64,000 bases of DNA from NCBI GenBank assembly GCA_035606695.1, contig DATNEW010000032.1, positions 1 to 64,000 on the forward strand. The letters are read 5' to 3'. The notes below the pieces were generated by a model. The model searched no databases. It saw only the letters and a list, made by a program, of their open reading frames with translations, and was not told the DNA's origin. The DNA comes from Gemmatimonadaceae bacterium (GTDB lineage Bacteria; Gemmatimonadota; Gemmatimonadetes; Gemmatimonadales; Gemmatimonadaceae). Below, one piece after another: positions 1 through 8,429 of this stretch; the first letter of the stretch is position 1, and every line of letters begins with the position of its first letter. The position numbers were made by a program, and so were the translations under genes.

Positions 1-120
1 TCGCAGCAACGCCATCGCGCGAAGGACCACGCGCACCTGCTGGACTCCGCCATGCAACAACGTCTGTAACTCCTTCGTGTCCTGCGACTTCAGTCGGAAC
101 GACGCGGGAGGACGTGGCAT
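1..120 (-). CDS. IS630-type transposase, N-terminal fragment (runs off the window)
   Basis: An ATG at 120 opens a 40-codon reading frame that continues past the window edge. The peptide begins MPRPPASFRLKSQDTKEL and continues with a short helix-turn-helix-like stretch ending in VRVVLRAMALLR. This resembles the N-terminal DNA-binding helices of IS630/Tc1-mariner family transposases, which start with a Pro-rich leader and a 'ra.ilLla' helix. The catalytic DDE part would lie outside the window, so completeness is unknown. About 70 bp of relatively AT-rich DNA separates it from the M23 gene. A different HTH protein is possible. Confidence 0.5.
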   Translation of the reverse strand, partial: MPRPPASFRLKSQDTKELQTLLHGGVQQVRVVLRAMALLR

Positions 121-189
121 GGTCAAAGTATAGATTGGACCTGCCGGCCACACAAGCAATATTACGAATCTTTTCAGGCGGTCAGAGAC

Positions 190-915
190 CTAGTGCTCGT
201 TCCCGGCGACTGCTGTGTGCGCCGCAACGAGATTGATGCTGTCGCGGCTCGACAGGAATTTCATCGGGTCGATCGGCTTGCCGTTGAGCATGACCTCGAA
301 GTGCACGTGCGGTCCGGTCGCGAGTCCGGTGCTGCCGACAGTCGCGATTGCGAATCCTGCGGGAATGCGCTGGCCGACGCGTACGAGCGTCGTACGGCAG
401 TGCGCGTAGAGCGTCGTGATGCCGCCGTTGTGCGCGAGCTCCACGGTCAGCCCATCACCCAACCGCCAGCCGACGAACGTCACCGTCGATACCGCCGGCG
501 CCACGATGGTCGTTCCCGCCGGCGCCGAAAGGTCGATGCCTTCGTGCGGGCGGAAGAAGTGCAGCAGCGGATGAAAGCGCGACCGCGCGAAGCGGCTCGT
601 CAATTCACCGGCCACCGGCATGATCATCGACGGCGCGGAATCCACCATCGCCGCGTCGTACATCACCTTCGCGCGCAGCGACTGCACCGAATCATTCAAC
701 GTCAACACCGTCCGCCGCGCCTCGGCCAACTCGTCCGTCGTGAACACGACGCTCCGCGCGTTGGCCCCCGACCAGATGCCGGTCGCCGCGAGAACGGCGG
801 TCGAAACCGTGGCAACGGTCTTCAGCACGCGGCTGCTCACCGAAACGCGATGCGTCCGCGCGCCGGGTTCCGGTGGTACGAGGATGAGCGTCCAACGGCG
901 GCGCGGACTGCGCAT
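190..915 (-). CDS. M23 family metallopeptidase, membrane anchored
   Basis: Predicted zinc peptidoglycan endopeptidase of the LytM/M23 family (241 aa). A basic N-terminus is followed by one membrane segment (about residues 28-48), a short coiled-coil stretch (58-85) and the M23 domain (about 100-220). Zinc and catalytic residues are visible: H124 and D128 in HEGID, H172 in LYAH, and H203/H205 in HVHFEV. It would act on periplasmic peptidoglycan. It starts 5 bp downstream of the bactofilin stop codon, so the two are almost certainly co-transcribed. Bactofilin/M23 pairs are known in cell-shape determination (for example CcmA with Csd1-type peptidases in Helicobacter). Confidence 0.88.
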   Translation of the reverse strand: MRSPRRRWTLILVPPEPGARTHRVSVSSRVLKTVATVSTAVLAATGIWSGANARSVVFTTDELAEARRTVLTLNDSVQSLRAKVMYDAAMVDSAPSMIMPVAGELTSRFARSRFHPLLHFFRPHEGIDLSAPAGTTIVAPAVSTVTFVGWRLGDGLTVELAHNGGITTLYAHCRTTLVRVGQRIPAGFAIATVGSTGLATGPHVHFEVMLNGKPIDPMKFLSSRDSINLVAAHTAVAGNEH

Positions 916-920
916 CGGGT

Positions 921-1343
921 TTAGCGTGTCAACACGGCCGCGCGTTCCGGCGGTGCAAGCTCGAGCCGGCGCCCTTCGACCGGCGTCTCGTGGCGGTTGA
1001 CCACGACGTGGCCGTTGATCGTGCCGCCTTCGTGCAGCATCATCGCCGTGCTGCGAATGTCGCCGAGCACGGAGGCCGATGCCTGAATCTCGACGCGGGT
1101 GCCGGCGACGATGTTGCCTTCGATCGTTCCGGCGATCACGACTTCGCGCGCTTCGATGTCGCCGACGACGACGCCGTGGGCGCCGATGATCATCGTGTCG
1201 GCGCGGTGCAGCCGCCCTTCGATGCGGCCGTCGATGCGAATCGTGCCTTCGGTGCTGATCTCGCCGCGAATGACGAGCTGTTCGTCGACGACCGAGTACC
1301 CGGTCGCTTGAGGGAGGTTGGTACGACGGGCGAACAGAGCCAT
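921..1343 (-). CDS. Bactofilin (polymer-forming cytoskeletal protein)
   Basis: A 140-aa bactofilin (DUF583). The core is the usual run of short beta-helix rungs: EGTIRIDGRIEG, ADTMIIGAHGVVVGDI, EVVIAGTIEGNIV, ASVLGDI and GGTINGHVVV, with short unstructured ends. Bactofilins polymerise without nucleotide on the inner membrane and position cell-wall enzymes. I place the start at the ATG at 1343 (MALFARR) because GAGAGG lies 6 nt upstream. In-frame ATGs at 1349 and 1382 are alternatives. It is first in a two-gene unit with the M23 peptidase, the probable effector it recruits. Confidence 0.88.
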   Translation of the reverse strand: MALFARRTNLPQATGYSVVDEQLVIRGEISTEGTIRIDGRIEGRLHRADTMIIGAHGVVVGDIEAREVVIAGTIEGNIVAGTRVEIQASASVLGDIRSTAMMLHEGGTINGHVVVNRHETPVEGRRLELAPPERAAVLTR

Positions 1344-1496
1344 GTGCATCCTCTCAGCGGTGAGACGAAACAGCGAACACAAGCAGCATGTCGCCGCGCA
1401 CGGCTGCGCGCCAGTACCGAACTATTCCATCTGCAAGCTTGTGGCCGCTACGGCCCGCAAAAAGCCCGAATCAGCCCGCTAAAGGCGTGACGCGGA

Positions 1497-2345
1497 TCAC
1501 ACTTTTCGGCCCGCGCGCTTGACACCGCGCTTGACACCGCGCTTGACACCGCGCTTGGCACCGCGCTTGGCACCGCGCCTCGTGCCGCGTTTGGCACTGT
1601 GTTTCGTGGCGCTCTTCGGTCGCGCGCTCTTGCTCCTTTTTCGCGGAGCCGCCGCCGTCTTTTTCGCCGCGGATTTTCGTCGCGCGGTTTTTTTCGCCGG
1701 CGGCTCGTCGTCCGATTCACGATTGCTGTTCCACACGCGGCTCCGCCCGCTCGTGATCTGCTCCATCGTGCGGCCCGTGGTGACCGACGTCATCACATCC
1801 GACACGACGTCGTACTCGGCGTCCGCGTCGTCGTCGCGATGTTTGATCAACAGCCACTGCGCCTTGCCGTTCTCGTCGCGTCGCATGCGCACCAACACCC
1901 ATCCGCCACGCATGCGCTTGCCGTGCATGATGAACTTGAGATCGCCGCGCTCGTAGCCGTCGCGCAGCGCATCTTCGCCGCCTCCGCCCTCGGGTTCATA
2001 CGTGCCGCGATCCCACAGCATCACCGTGCCGCCGCCGTACTGTCCCTTCGGAATGGTGCCTTCGAAGGTGTTGTACTCGATCGGATGATCCTCCACTTGC
2101 ATCGCCAACCGACGCGTGCCGGGATCGTAGCTCGGCCCTTTCGGCACGGCCCAGCTCTTCATCACGCCGTCAAGCTCGAGACGAAAGTCGAAATGCAGAT
2201 GACTCGCCGCGTGCTTCTGGATGACGAAGCGAAGCGTGTGCTTCGATCGCGTGCCGGCTGTTCCCGCGGGCTCCGCCGTCTTGGTGAAGTCGCGCTTGCG
2301 CTTGTATTCGATCAATGAACCGCTGGACCGTTTGCGAGCCGCCAT
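1497..2345 (-). CDS. Stand-alone LigD-type 3'-phosphoesterase with histone H1-like tail
   Basis: A DNA end-processing enzyme matching the phosphoesterase domain of bacterial NHEJ ligase D, here without ligase or polymerase domains (282 aa). All residues known to matter in Pseudomonas LigD-PE have counterparts: H45, H51, D53 and R55 in the HLHFDFRLEL region, and H87 and Y91 in DHPIEY. PE enzymes remove 3'-phosphates and ribonucleotides at breaks. Residues about 225-282 form a Lys/Arg/Ala-rich tail that ends in KRGA/KRGV repeats and probably binds DNA. The ATG at 2345 has GAGGAA 7 nt upstream. No Ku or ligase gene lies nearby in the window. Confidence 0.85.
   Translation of the reverse strand: MAARKRSSGSLIEYKRKRDFTKTAEPAGTAGTRSKHTLRFVIQKHAASHLHFDFRLELDGVMKSWAVPKGPSYDPGTRRLAMQVEDHPIEYNTFEGTIPKGQYGGGTVMLWDRGTYEPEGGGGEDALRDGYERGDLKFIMHGKRMRGGWVLVRMRRDENGKAQWLLIKHRDDDADAEYDVVSDVMTSVTTGRTMEQITSGRSRVWNSNRESDDEPPAKKTARRKSAAKKTAAAPRKRSKSARPKSATKHSAKRGTRRGAKRGAKRGVKRGVKRGVKRAGRKV
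1513..1586. repeat. 12-bp tandem repeat inside the LigD-PE gene
   Basis: About six units of a 12-bp repeat (CCGCGCTTGACA on the plus strand, with CCGCGCTTGGCA variants) encode the KRGV/KRGA tetrapeptides of the basic tail. The unit is a multiple of three, so copy-number change keeps the frame. Confidence 0.85.
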
Positions 2346-2524
2346 GCCCGAGTTCCTCGCTGAATGTCTCTGCCGATACGCGGCCGACTCGGCAATGCGC
2401 ATGCCTATGCATGGCTATGCATGCCCGCGAAGCTCGCGAGCACCCGCAGGCGGCCAGTGGCGCCCGGCGCGAAATGGGCTCAGTCTTCACCGCACTGACG
2501 TTCATCGAAATCCGGAGGAGCTTC

Positions 2525-4192
2525 GTGGTCTCACGCACTGCCCGTCTTTCGCACATCGCCGCCGCGCTCGCCATGCTCGCCATGCTCGCCACGTTCGCTA
2601 CGTTCGCTACGCTCACTTCGTGCGGCGGTCACGCGTCGATGGTTCCGAGCTCCATGCCGAACGCGGCGTCGGCGTCATCCGGGTCATCCGGCGCGCCGTT
2701 CGATATCGCGTATCGCGTTGGCTGGAGCGATCCGGCGCAGCATCAGTACGACATTCAGCTCGACGTCGGCAATCTCGCCGGCGACGTCGTCAGGCTGCAG
2801 ATGCCCGTGTGGTCGCCGGGGCGTTACGCGCCGTTCTTTTTCGCGCGCAACGTCACCGACTTCACCGTGACGAGCAACGGCGCTCCGGTGCGCTGGGACC
2901 GCGAGAATGGATCGCTGTGGCGGATCTATCGCGGCGGCGCGACCAGCATCACGGTGCGGTATCGCGTGTTCGCCAACACGCTGTCCGGCACGTTCAGCGT
3001 GCTCGATACCGCGCACGCGAACTGGAATGGTCCGTCGCTCTTCATGTACGTCGTCGATCACAAGCCCAACCCCGTGCGGCTCCACGTCACCGTACCGCAG
3101 GGCTGGCAAATTGTGAATGGAGATTCACATTCCGGCAACCAGGCGGATTACACGTTCGAGAACTATGACCGCCTCGCGGACACGCCGACCGAAGTTTCTC
3201 CTTCCTTGATGCTCGATACGCTGCGAATCGACAATCGCATCTATCGCGCGATGATCCACCACAACGGTGCCGCACCAAACGTGCTGCGCCGCCGCTTTCT
3301 CGACGATCTCGCCAAGATCGTGCGCTACGAGAACACGGTCTTCAGTCCGCCGCCGCTCGAGATGTACACGTTCCTGTTCAACATCGGCTTTCCGGGCGGC
3401 GACGGCATGGAGCATCTCTATTCCACGCAGATCATCGACCGCACGCCCTGGAGCGAGGGCGCGGCGGTGCTGCCCGGCCTCAGCACCGCGGCACACGAAT
3501 ACTTCCACGTCTGGAACATGAAGCGCGTACGCGCCGCCGCACTCGGCCCCTTCGACTACACGCATGAGATCTATCAGCCCAGTCTGTGGGTCGGCGAAGG
3601 GTGGACGCAGTACTACGGTATGATGGCGCTGCCGCGCTCCGGTGTAGAACCGGCCGACCAGATCTATTCGGCGGCGAGCCAGCTCGTTCGAGCCAATCTC
3701 ACGGCGCCGGGGCGCAAGGAAGTGTCGGCGCGCATGGCATCGTTCGAGGCACCGTTCTTCGACGGCGCCACGTCAGGATACGCGGTGAATCCCGCCGCGT
3801 TCTTCAGTTACTACACGAAGGGTGCGGGCATCGCGCTGTATCTCGATTTGTTCATCCGCGAGCACACGGGCAACCGCAAGTCGCTCGACGATGCCTTCCG
3901 GCTCTTGCGCGACCGCACGTGGGGCGCGGCGAACGCGTCATACTATCTACAGGGCCGCGGGTACACGGAAGACGACGTGGAACATGCCGTGAGCGATGCC
4001 GCCGGCGTCGACATGCATGCGTGGTTCGAGCGGCACGTCGGGGGCACGGAAGACATGGACTATGACGAAGTGCTCGGACCGGCGGGGATGACGCTCGATC
4101 GAGGCACGTGGCGAGTGAGTCCGTCTCCGAACGCGACCACGGAACAAGTCAGAATTAGAGAAGGATGGGTGAGCGGGAAGACATCACCCTAG
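2525..4192 (+). CDS. M61 family metallopeptidase, lipoprotein
   Basis: A predicted exported zinc aminopeptidase of the M61 (glycyl aminopeptidase) family, 555 aa. HEYFH (H324, E325, H328) is followed by WNMKRVR and by the third ligand E358 in GEGWTQYY, the usual M61 pattern. A GTG start at 2525 is preceded by GGAGGAG at 2514-2520. It gives a signal peptide with lipobox LTSC (Cys33), so it should be anchored in a membrane. The signal-peptide codons contain two 9-bp tandem duplications (about 2570-2605). The C-terminal PDZ domain common in M61 proteins is essentially absent: the protein ends soon after the catalytic domain, in sequence shared with an intergenic repeat. Confidence 0.85.
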   Translation: MVSRTARLSHIAAALAMLAMLATFATFATLTSCGGHASMVPSSMPNAASASSGSSGAPFDIAYRVGWSDPAQHQYDIQLDVGNLAGDVVRLQMPVWSPGRYAPFFFARNVTDFTVTSNGAPVRWDRENGSLWRIYRGGATSITVRYRVFANTLSGTFSVLDTAHANWNGPSLFMYVVDHKPNPVRLHVTVPQGWQIVNGDSHSGNQADYTFENYDRLADTPTEVSPSLMLDTLRIDNRIYRAMIHHNGAAPNVLRRRFLDDLAKIVRYENTVFSPPPLEMYTFLFNIGFPGGDGMEHLYSTQIIDRTPWSEGAAVLPGLSTAAHEYFHVWNMKRVRAAALGPFDYTHEIYQPSLWVGEGWTQYYGMMALPRSGVEPADQIYSAASQLVRANLTAPGRKEVSARMASFEAPFFDGATSGYAVNPAAFFSYYTKGAGIALYLDLFIREHTGNRKSLDDAFRLLRDRTWGAANASYYLQGRGYTEDDVEHAVSDAAGVDMHAWFERHVGGTEDMDYDEVLGPAGMTLDRGTWRVSPSPNATTEQVRIREGWVSGKTSP

Positions 4193-4374
4193 GACCGGAT
4201 CGGCACGGAAACGGCGTTGAACGTTTGAAGGTGAACTTTTTTGGGAAACCCTCAGGCCGCTTCGAACCGCCGAGCATAATGAGGGTTTTCTAAAAAAATC
4301 TTGACGGCAGTCAACTGCAGTTCACGCCGTCTCCGTGCCTGTCCGTTCTTGTCGCCGTTCAAATTCCGTGGTCA
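4135..4374. repeat. Copy 1 of an inverted-repeat element between convergent genes
   Basis: The right end (4324-4374) ends in CCGTGGTCA and contains ACGCCGTCTCCGTGCCTGTCCG. It closely matches the right terminal repeat of the element at 31782-32021. The left end is degenerate: GACCACGGA at 4135 and GGATCGGCACGGAAACGGCGT near 4197-4217. The centre is T/A-rich with a hairpin AAACCCTC...GAGGGTTT followed by TTC and an A-run. Its left end forms the last codons of the M61 gene, and its right end contains the stop codon of the EamA transporter gene. Confidence 0.6.
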
Positions 4375-5283
4375 AGCTTTTGTCGCTCTACTGCGGGCGA
4401 GAGTGATCATCGCCACGCCCCCGATGATGATCGCCGCCGCGACGAGTGTCCGTGGCGTGATCGACTCGCCCGCGATCGCCCACCCCAGCAGCACGGCGAC
4501 GATCGGATTCACATACGCGTACGTCGACGCCTTCGCCGGCGACACCGCGCCAAGCAGATAGATGTACGCCGTGAACCCGATCAGTGACCCGAACGTCACG
4601 AGGTACAACCATCCGAGCCACGACACGCCGGAGATCTGCGCGACGCCGAATCCGCGCAGCTCGCCGATCGCCGCGCCGAGCGCGATCAGCGTCACGCTGC
4701 CGCCGAGCATCTGTATTCCGGTCGCCATGGCCGAGGATGCCGGACGAGCACTGTACCGGTTGTAGATCGATCCCGCGGCCCATGCCAGAGAGCCGACCAT
4801 CAATACGCCCGTCGCCGTCGCGTCGACGTCGCCCTGGCCGATGATGGTGCGCGGACCCACCAGTACCACGAGCCCGCCCAGTCCCACGAACACTCCGAGC
4901 ATCACCATCACGCTCGGACGCTTGCCGCGCGGCCGTAGCCAATCCAGGATCACCATCCACAACGGCACCACCGCCACGATGAGTGCCGCGAGGCTCGACG
5001 GCAAGCGTTGCTCCGCCCATCCGACGGCACCATTGCCCAGACAGAGCATGAGCGCGCCCGCAATCGTGGCATCGCGCCATTCGCGCGACGTCGGACGCGG
5101 TGCACCGCGCCAGCGAGCCCACGCGTACAGGATCGCGCCGGAAACGACGAAGCGCGCGCCGCCCATGAGCAGCGGCGGAATCGTTTGCACCGCGTAGCGA
5201 ATGGCGAGGTACGTCGAACCCCACACGATGTACACCGCCGCGAACGCGACAACGATTCGCGACCGCGACTCGGCGGCGCTCAA
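4372..5283 (-). CDS. EamA/DMT family transporter
   Basis: An inner-membrane drug/metabolite transporter of the EamA (RhaT/YdcZ-like) type, 303 aa, with about ten hydrophobic segments in two EamA repeats. The first repeat opens VAFAAVYIVWGSTYLAIRY, a typical signature. The second ends in VLLGWAIAGESITPRTLVAAAIIIGG. The start is a TTG at 5283 that overlaps the TGA stop of the upstream histidine kinase (TTGA), suggesting translational coupling. Longer in-frame starts would read through the kinase gene and encode low-complexity Arg-rich sequence. The substrate cannot be deduced. Confidence 0.85.
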   Translation of the reverse strand: MSAAESRSRIVVAFAAVYIVWGSTYLAIRYAVQTIPPLLMGGARFVVSGAILYAWARWRGAPRPTSREWRDATIAGALMLCLGNGAVGWAEQRLPSSLAALIVAVVPLWMVILDWLRPRGKRPSVMVMLGVFVGLGGLVVLVGPRTIIGQGDVDATATGVLMVGSLAWAAGSIYNRYSARPASSAMATGIQMLGGSVTLIALGAAIGELRGFGVAQISGVSWLGWLYLVTFGSLIGFTAYIYLLGAVSPAKASTYAYVNPIVAVLLGWAIAGESITPRTLVAAAIIIGGVAMITLARSRATKA

Positions 5284-6800
5284 TCGCCCTCGATCAATCG
5301 ACGCAGCTCTTCGACGTCGTACGGACGCGCGACGAACGCTGCGCCCTCGATCGGCGTGGGCAGGCGCAAATCCTCGAGCGGCGCTTCCGCCGAGAGAACG
5401 AAGCGCGCCTCGGCACACCCCGACGTGCCGCGCAGCAGCGTCGCGACAGGTGTCCCGTCGCGCGTGAGAAGGCGTGCGTCGCACACGACGGCGTCGAACG
5501 TCGTCTGTTCCGATAATCGCAGCGCGAGCTCGCCGTTGCTCGCGTTGATCACGGCGTGCCCGCGCGAGGTGAGGAATCGTTCAACGAACAGCAGGTCCGA
5601 TGCGCCGGGATCGACCACGAGCACGTCGAGCGGGCGCGAGGCCTGGCCGGACGACGCCGGCATGATCGTTTCCGTCGCGATCGGCAAACGAATGACGAAG
5701 CGCGCGCCCGACGTCGGCGCATTCTCGAACGAGATGGTGCCGCCATGCTCGACGATGATGCCGTGCACCACCGCGAGCCCGAGTCCCGTGCCTTCTCCTT
5801 CCTCCTTCGTCGTCCAGAACGGATCCCAGATCTTGGAGCGCGCCGACTCGGGAATGCCAGGACCGTCGTCCTCGACCTCGATGATGACGTCGCGCGCGTC
5901 GTGGCGCGTGCGAATGCGCACGTGGCCGACGCCGGTGATGTGCGGCGTGTCCATGCGCGCACGCAAGGCCTGCTCCGCGTTGTTGATGAGATTGAGAATG
6001 ACTTGCTCGAGCTGCGCGCGATCGCCGTTGACCATGGGCAGCGTCGGATCGAGATCGAGCATGAAGCTGATGCCCGCCGTCTCGAGCGAATAGCGGCGCG
6101 TGCGTACGATGTAGCCGACGACGTCATTGACGTCGGTGCGGACACGGCGTTCGACGTCGCGCTTGCGCGCCATCGCGAGCAGGTCCTTCACGATCGTGGC
6201 CGATCGGATCGCTTCGTGGTTGATCGTGTCGAGCGCGGCCCGATCTTCCGCCGGCCACGGCTTCTTGAGCAGCAATTGCGCGAAGCCCATGATCGCCGCG
6301 AGGGGATTGTTCAACTCGTGCGCGACACCGGCGAGCGTGGTGCCGATCGTCGCCATTCGCTCGGTGCGCCGCAGCAATTCGTCCTGTCGCTGTCGTTCGG
6401 TCACGTCCTCGACGATGCCGTCGAACGTGTCGAGCTCGCCGTTCGCGTCCAGTTCCGGACGGACGGCGAGACGCACGGTGATCGGGCTGCCGTCGCGCCG
6501 CTTCCATCGCGTTTCGATCCAGTCGGGATAGCCGCGCATGGCCGTGGGTCGTCGCATCAGGCGGCCGCGCTCTTCGGGATCGAGGTACACGTCACGCGAC
6601 AGGTCGAGCGTCATGAGCTCGTCGACGCTCGCGTAGCCAAGCATCGCGGCGAGGGTCGCATTCGCCTCGAGAAAACGCCCGTCGGCGGACGAGCGGTAGG
6701 CGCCGTATCCCCCACGCCCGACGAGCGCGTTGTACCGCGCTTCGCTGCGTGCGAGGGCCGCCTTCAACTCGTCGATTTTGGGGTCGGTTTGGCGGTCCAT
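5280..6800 (-). CDS. Hybrid sensor histidine kinase (PAS-HisKA-HATPase-receiver), soluble
   Basis: A 506-aa cytoplasmic kinase with no membrane segment. A PAS domain (about 25-140) is followed by a HisKA region with phospho-acceptor H161 in AGVAHELNNP, a HATPase domain (N-box NLINNAEQAL near 270, DDGPG at 311-315, GTGLGL near 338) and a C-terminal receiver (about 390-505). The receiver has acidic residue D399 and phospho-acceptor D441. The NtrB-like H-box fits one-component PAS sensing of a soluble or redox signal. It is translationally linked to the downstream EamA gene. No response regulator with an output domain is adjacent. Confidence 0.9.
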   Translation of the reverse strand: MDRQTDPKIDELKAALARSEARYNALVGRGGYGAYRSSADGRFLEANATLAAMLGYASVDELMTLDLSRDVYLDPEERGRLMRRPTAMRGYPDWIETRWKRRDGSPITVRLAVRPELDANGELDTFDGIVEDVTERQRQDELLRRTERMATIGTTLAGVAHELNNPLAAIMGFAQLLLKKPWPAEDRAALDTINHEAIRSATIVKDLLAMARKRDVERRVRTDVNDVVGYIVRTRRYSLETAGISFMLDLDPTLPMVNGDRAQLEQVILNLINNAEQALRARMDTPHITGVGHVRIRTRHDARDVIIEVEDDGPGIPESARSKIWDPFWTTKEEGEGTGLGLAVVHGIIVEHGGTISFENAPTSGARFVIRLPIATETIMPASSGQASRPLDVLVVDPGASDLLFVERFLTSRGHAVINASNGELALRLSEQTTFDAVVCDARLLTRDGTPVATLLRGTSGCAEARFVLSAEAPLEDLRLPTPIEGAAFVARPYDVEELRRLIEGD

Positions 6801-7001
6801 GGGCTCGGGCGTCCAGCGGACGGCCCCTCCAGGCTCATTAAGTAGCGAACCAAGCGTTTAAATCGGTTCCCCTTAGCGAGCGGGTTTGACCAAAATAGCG
6901 CGTCTTGGGGTTGTCTTCAGGAAGTCGTAAAAAAATTTGGTTGGGGACGCCAGGAGCCGAGTCAGGGAAATTGAGCTCTAGCGTGTCCTAGCTCACGGAC
7001 A

Positions 7002-7007
7002 TATAAT
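7002..7007 (+). promoter_or_regulatory. Possible -10 box of the ECF sigma/anti-sigma operon
   Basis: TATAAT sits 45 bp before the sigma gene in an unusually AT-rich stretch (about 6990-7035). The -35 position has no good consensus, so an alternative sigma factor or an activator may be used. Confidence 0.35.
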
Positions 7008-7051
7008 TTACACGTCAATTATTTACTCTCGTCTCAATCACACACTGTTCA

Positions 7052-7639
7052 ATGCATACCGTTGAAACCGCATTCGAGAAGGAAGCGCTTCCGTGGATCG
7101 ATGATGTCTATCGGTTCGCGCTTTCACTGACTCGCGACGAGAGCGACGCTGACGATGTCGTACAGGACACTTATCTGCGCGCCTATCGGTCGTGGCATAC
7201 GTACATGCCGGGAAGTGATTGTCGTCGTTGGCTTTTCACGATTTGTCGCAACGTGTTCCTGCGCTCACGCGAGCGCGCGCGGCCGACCGTCGAGCTCGAG
7301 GCAGCCGACGTGGATTCGGCGGCGGCGGGGTCGGTGTACGCGACCGCCGTGCGGGAAGGGTACGAGGACGTGTTCGCGCGTCTCGACCTGGCGCCCGCGA
7401 TCAGCGATGCCCTCACGAACGTTCCGGAACCATTCCGCTCCACGCTGATTATTGTGGACGTGGAAGATCAATCGTATGAGTCGGCCGCCGAGATGCTCGG
7501 TGTGCCGATTGGTACGGTGCGGTCTCGGTTGTTCAGAGGGCGACGACTGATGCAGGAGCAATTGCTCACCTACGCCATGGACGCGGGCTTCGGCGCGCGA
7601 AGTTCCGTGGCGTTGGTCGAGCAGCGACTAAATGCCTGA
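7052..7639 (+). CDS. ECF RNA polymerase sigma factor (SigR/RpoE-like)
   Basis: A 195-aa group 4 sigma factor. Region 2 (about 15-85) includes FALSLTRDESDADDVVQDTYLRAY, written here as the DADDVVQDTYLRAY core, plus WLFTICRNVF. Region 4 (about 130-180) has LTNVPEPFRS, a YESAAEMLGVPIGTVRSRLFR helix-turn-helix core and RGRRLMQE. It overlaps the next gene, a zinc anti-sigma factor, by 8 nt (ATGCCTGA). The pair resembles SigR/RsrA, which responds to thiol oxidation in actinobacteria. The convergent OsmC and rhodanese genes fit a thiol or peroxide stress role, but the regulon is not known. Confidence 0.9.
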   Translation: MHTVETAFEKEALPWIDDVYRFALSLTRDESDADDVVQDTYLRAYRSWHTYMPGSDCRRWLFTICRNVFLRSRERARPTVELEAADVDSAAAGSVYATAVREGYEDVFARLDLAPAISDALTNVPEPFRSTLIIVDVEDQSYESAAEMLGVPIGTVRSRLFRGRRLMQEQLLTYAMDAGFGARSSVALVEQRLNA

Positions 7640-7889
7640 TACGAATACCAAGCCGATACCCGACGAATGCATGGCCGTGCTTCGGCACGTGTGGGACTAC
7701 CTTGACGGCCGAATGACTCCGGCCGCGGCGCAGGCCCTGCGCGATCACGTCGCGCGCTGCCCGCAGTGCCTGGACTACCAGCTCTTTCAGCAGAGTTATC
7801 TGGTGGCCATGCAGCGCCTGCGCGTTCGGAATGCCGCGCCGTGGCACGTGCGCGCGCGCGTGCTGGTGACGCTGGCGAAGGCCGGTTAA
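7632..7889 (+). CDS. Zinc-binding anti-sigma factor (RsrA-like)
   Basis: A short 85-aa protein with the ZAS zinc signature: C13, then H39-x3-C43-x2-C46 in DHVARCPQC. It has no membrane segment, so it is a soluble cytoplasmic anti-sigma factor. In RsrA-type proteins oxidation of these cysteines ejects zinc and frees the sigma factor. The start codon overlaps the sigma stop, so the two are probably made in equal amounts. Its 3' end overlaps the convergent OsmC gene by 4 bp. Confidence 0.88.
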   Translation: MPDTNTKPIPDECMAVLRHVWDYLDGRMTPAAAQALRDHVARCPQCLDYQLFQQSYLVAMQRLRVRNAAPWHVRARVLVTLAKAG

Positions 7890-8416
7890 CTGCCGTTGTT
7901 CGCGGTCGACGGCGTCCAGATCTGCAGCCGTCGCGCCGGAAAATTCTCTCCGTTGAGCGTCAAGGCAGCGTTCACGACGATGTCCGGCGCCAGCGAACAC
8001 GCCACCGAGCAGTACCGCGTGAACGACAGCTCGATCGCACGCTCGGCCTGCTCGCGCTCGATGCCGACGCCGTCGACGCGGAACTCGATGTCGAGCTTCA
8101 TCAGCCGCCGCGGATAGTCGCCGCGCCGCTCGCCCGCCAGCTGAACGCTCAGTCGCTCGATCGGCGTTTTTCGCTTGGCGAGAATGTCGATGATGTCGAC
8201 GCTCGAGCAGGTCGCGACGGCGCTGAGCAGCGTTTCCACCGGACCCGGCGCTTCCTTCGCGCCGGCATCGATGCGATGCTGACGCCCCGCGGGGCCGGCG
8301 TCGAAGAGCCGTTCGCCGCGCCACGTGACTTCACTGCGCGTGATGACGGCCGGCTTGGGCCCCTCGGCCGCTGGTGACGCGGACGACGTTGACGCCGAAT
8401 TCGCTGGATTATCCAT
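7886..8416 (-). CDS. OsmC family protein
   Basis: A 176-aa OsmC/Ohr-type thiol peroxidase. The catalytic cysteine pair is C70 (SAVATCSSVD) and C136 (TRYCSVAC). They are 66 residues apart, the same spacing as Cys59/Cys125 in E. coli OsmC; a further C140 follows. The first 20 or so residues are a low-complexity Ser/Ala/Pro extension. It would reduce organic hydroperoxides in the cytoplasm. It is convergent with the ECF/anti-sigma operon and sits directly downstream of a rhodanese gene (13 bp gap), likely as one unit. Confidence 0.87.
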   Translation of the reverse strand: MDNPANSASTSSASPAAEGPKPAVITRSEVTWRGERLFDAGPAGRQHRIDAGAKEAPGPVETLLSAVATCSSVDIIDILAKRKTPIERLSVQLAGERRGDYPRRLMKLDIEFRVDGVGIEREQAERAIELSFTRYCSVACSLAPDIVVNAALTLNGENFPARRLQIWTPSTANNGS

Positions 8417-8429
8417 TGTTATAGTTTCC

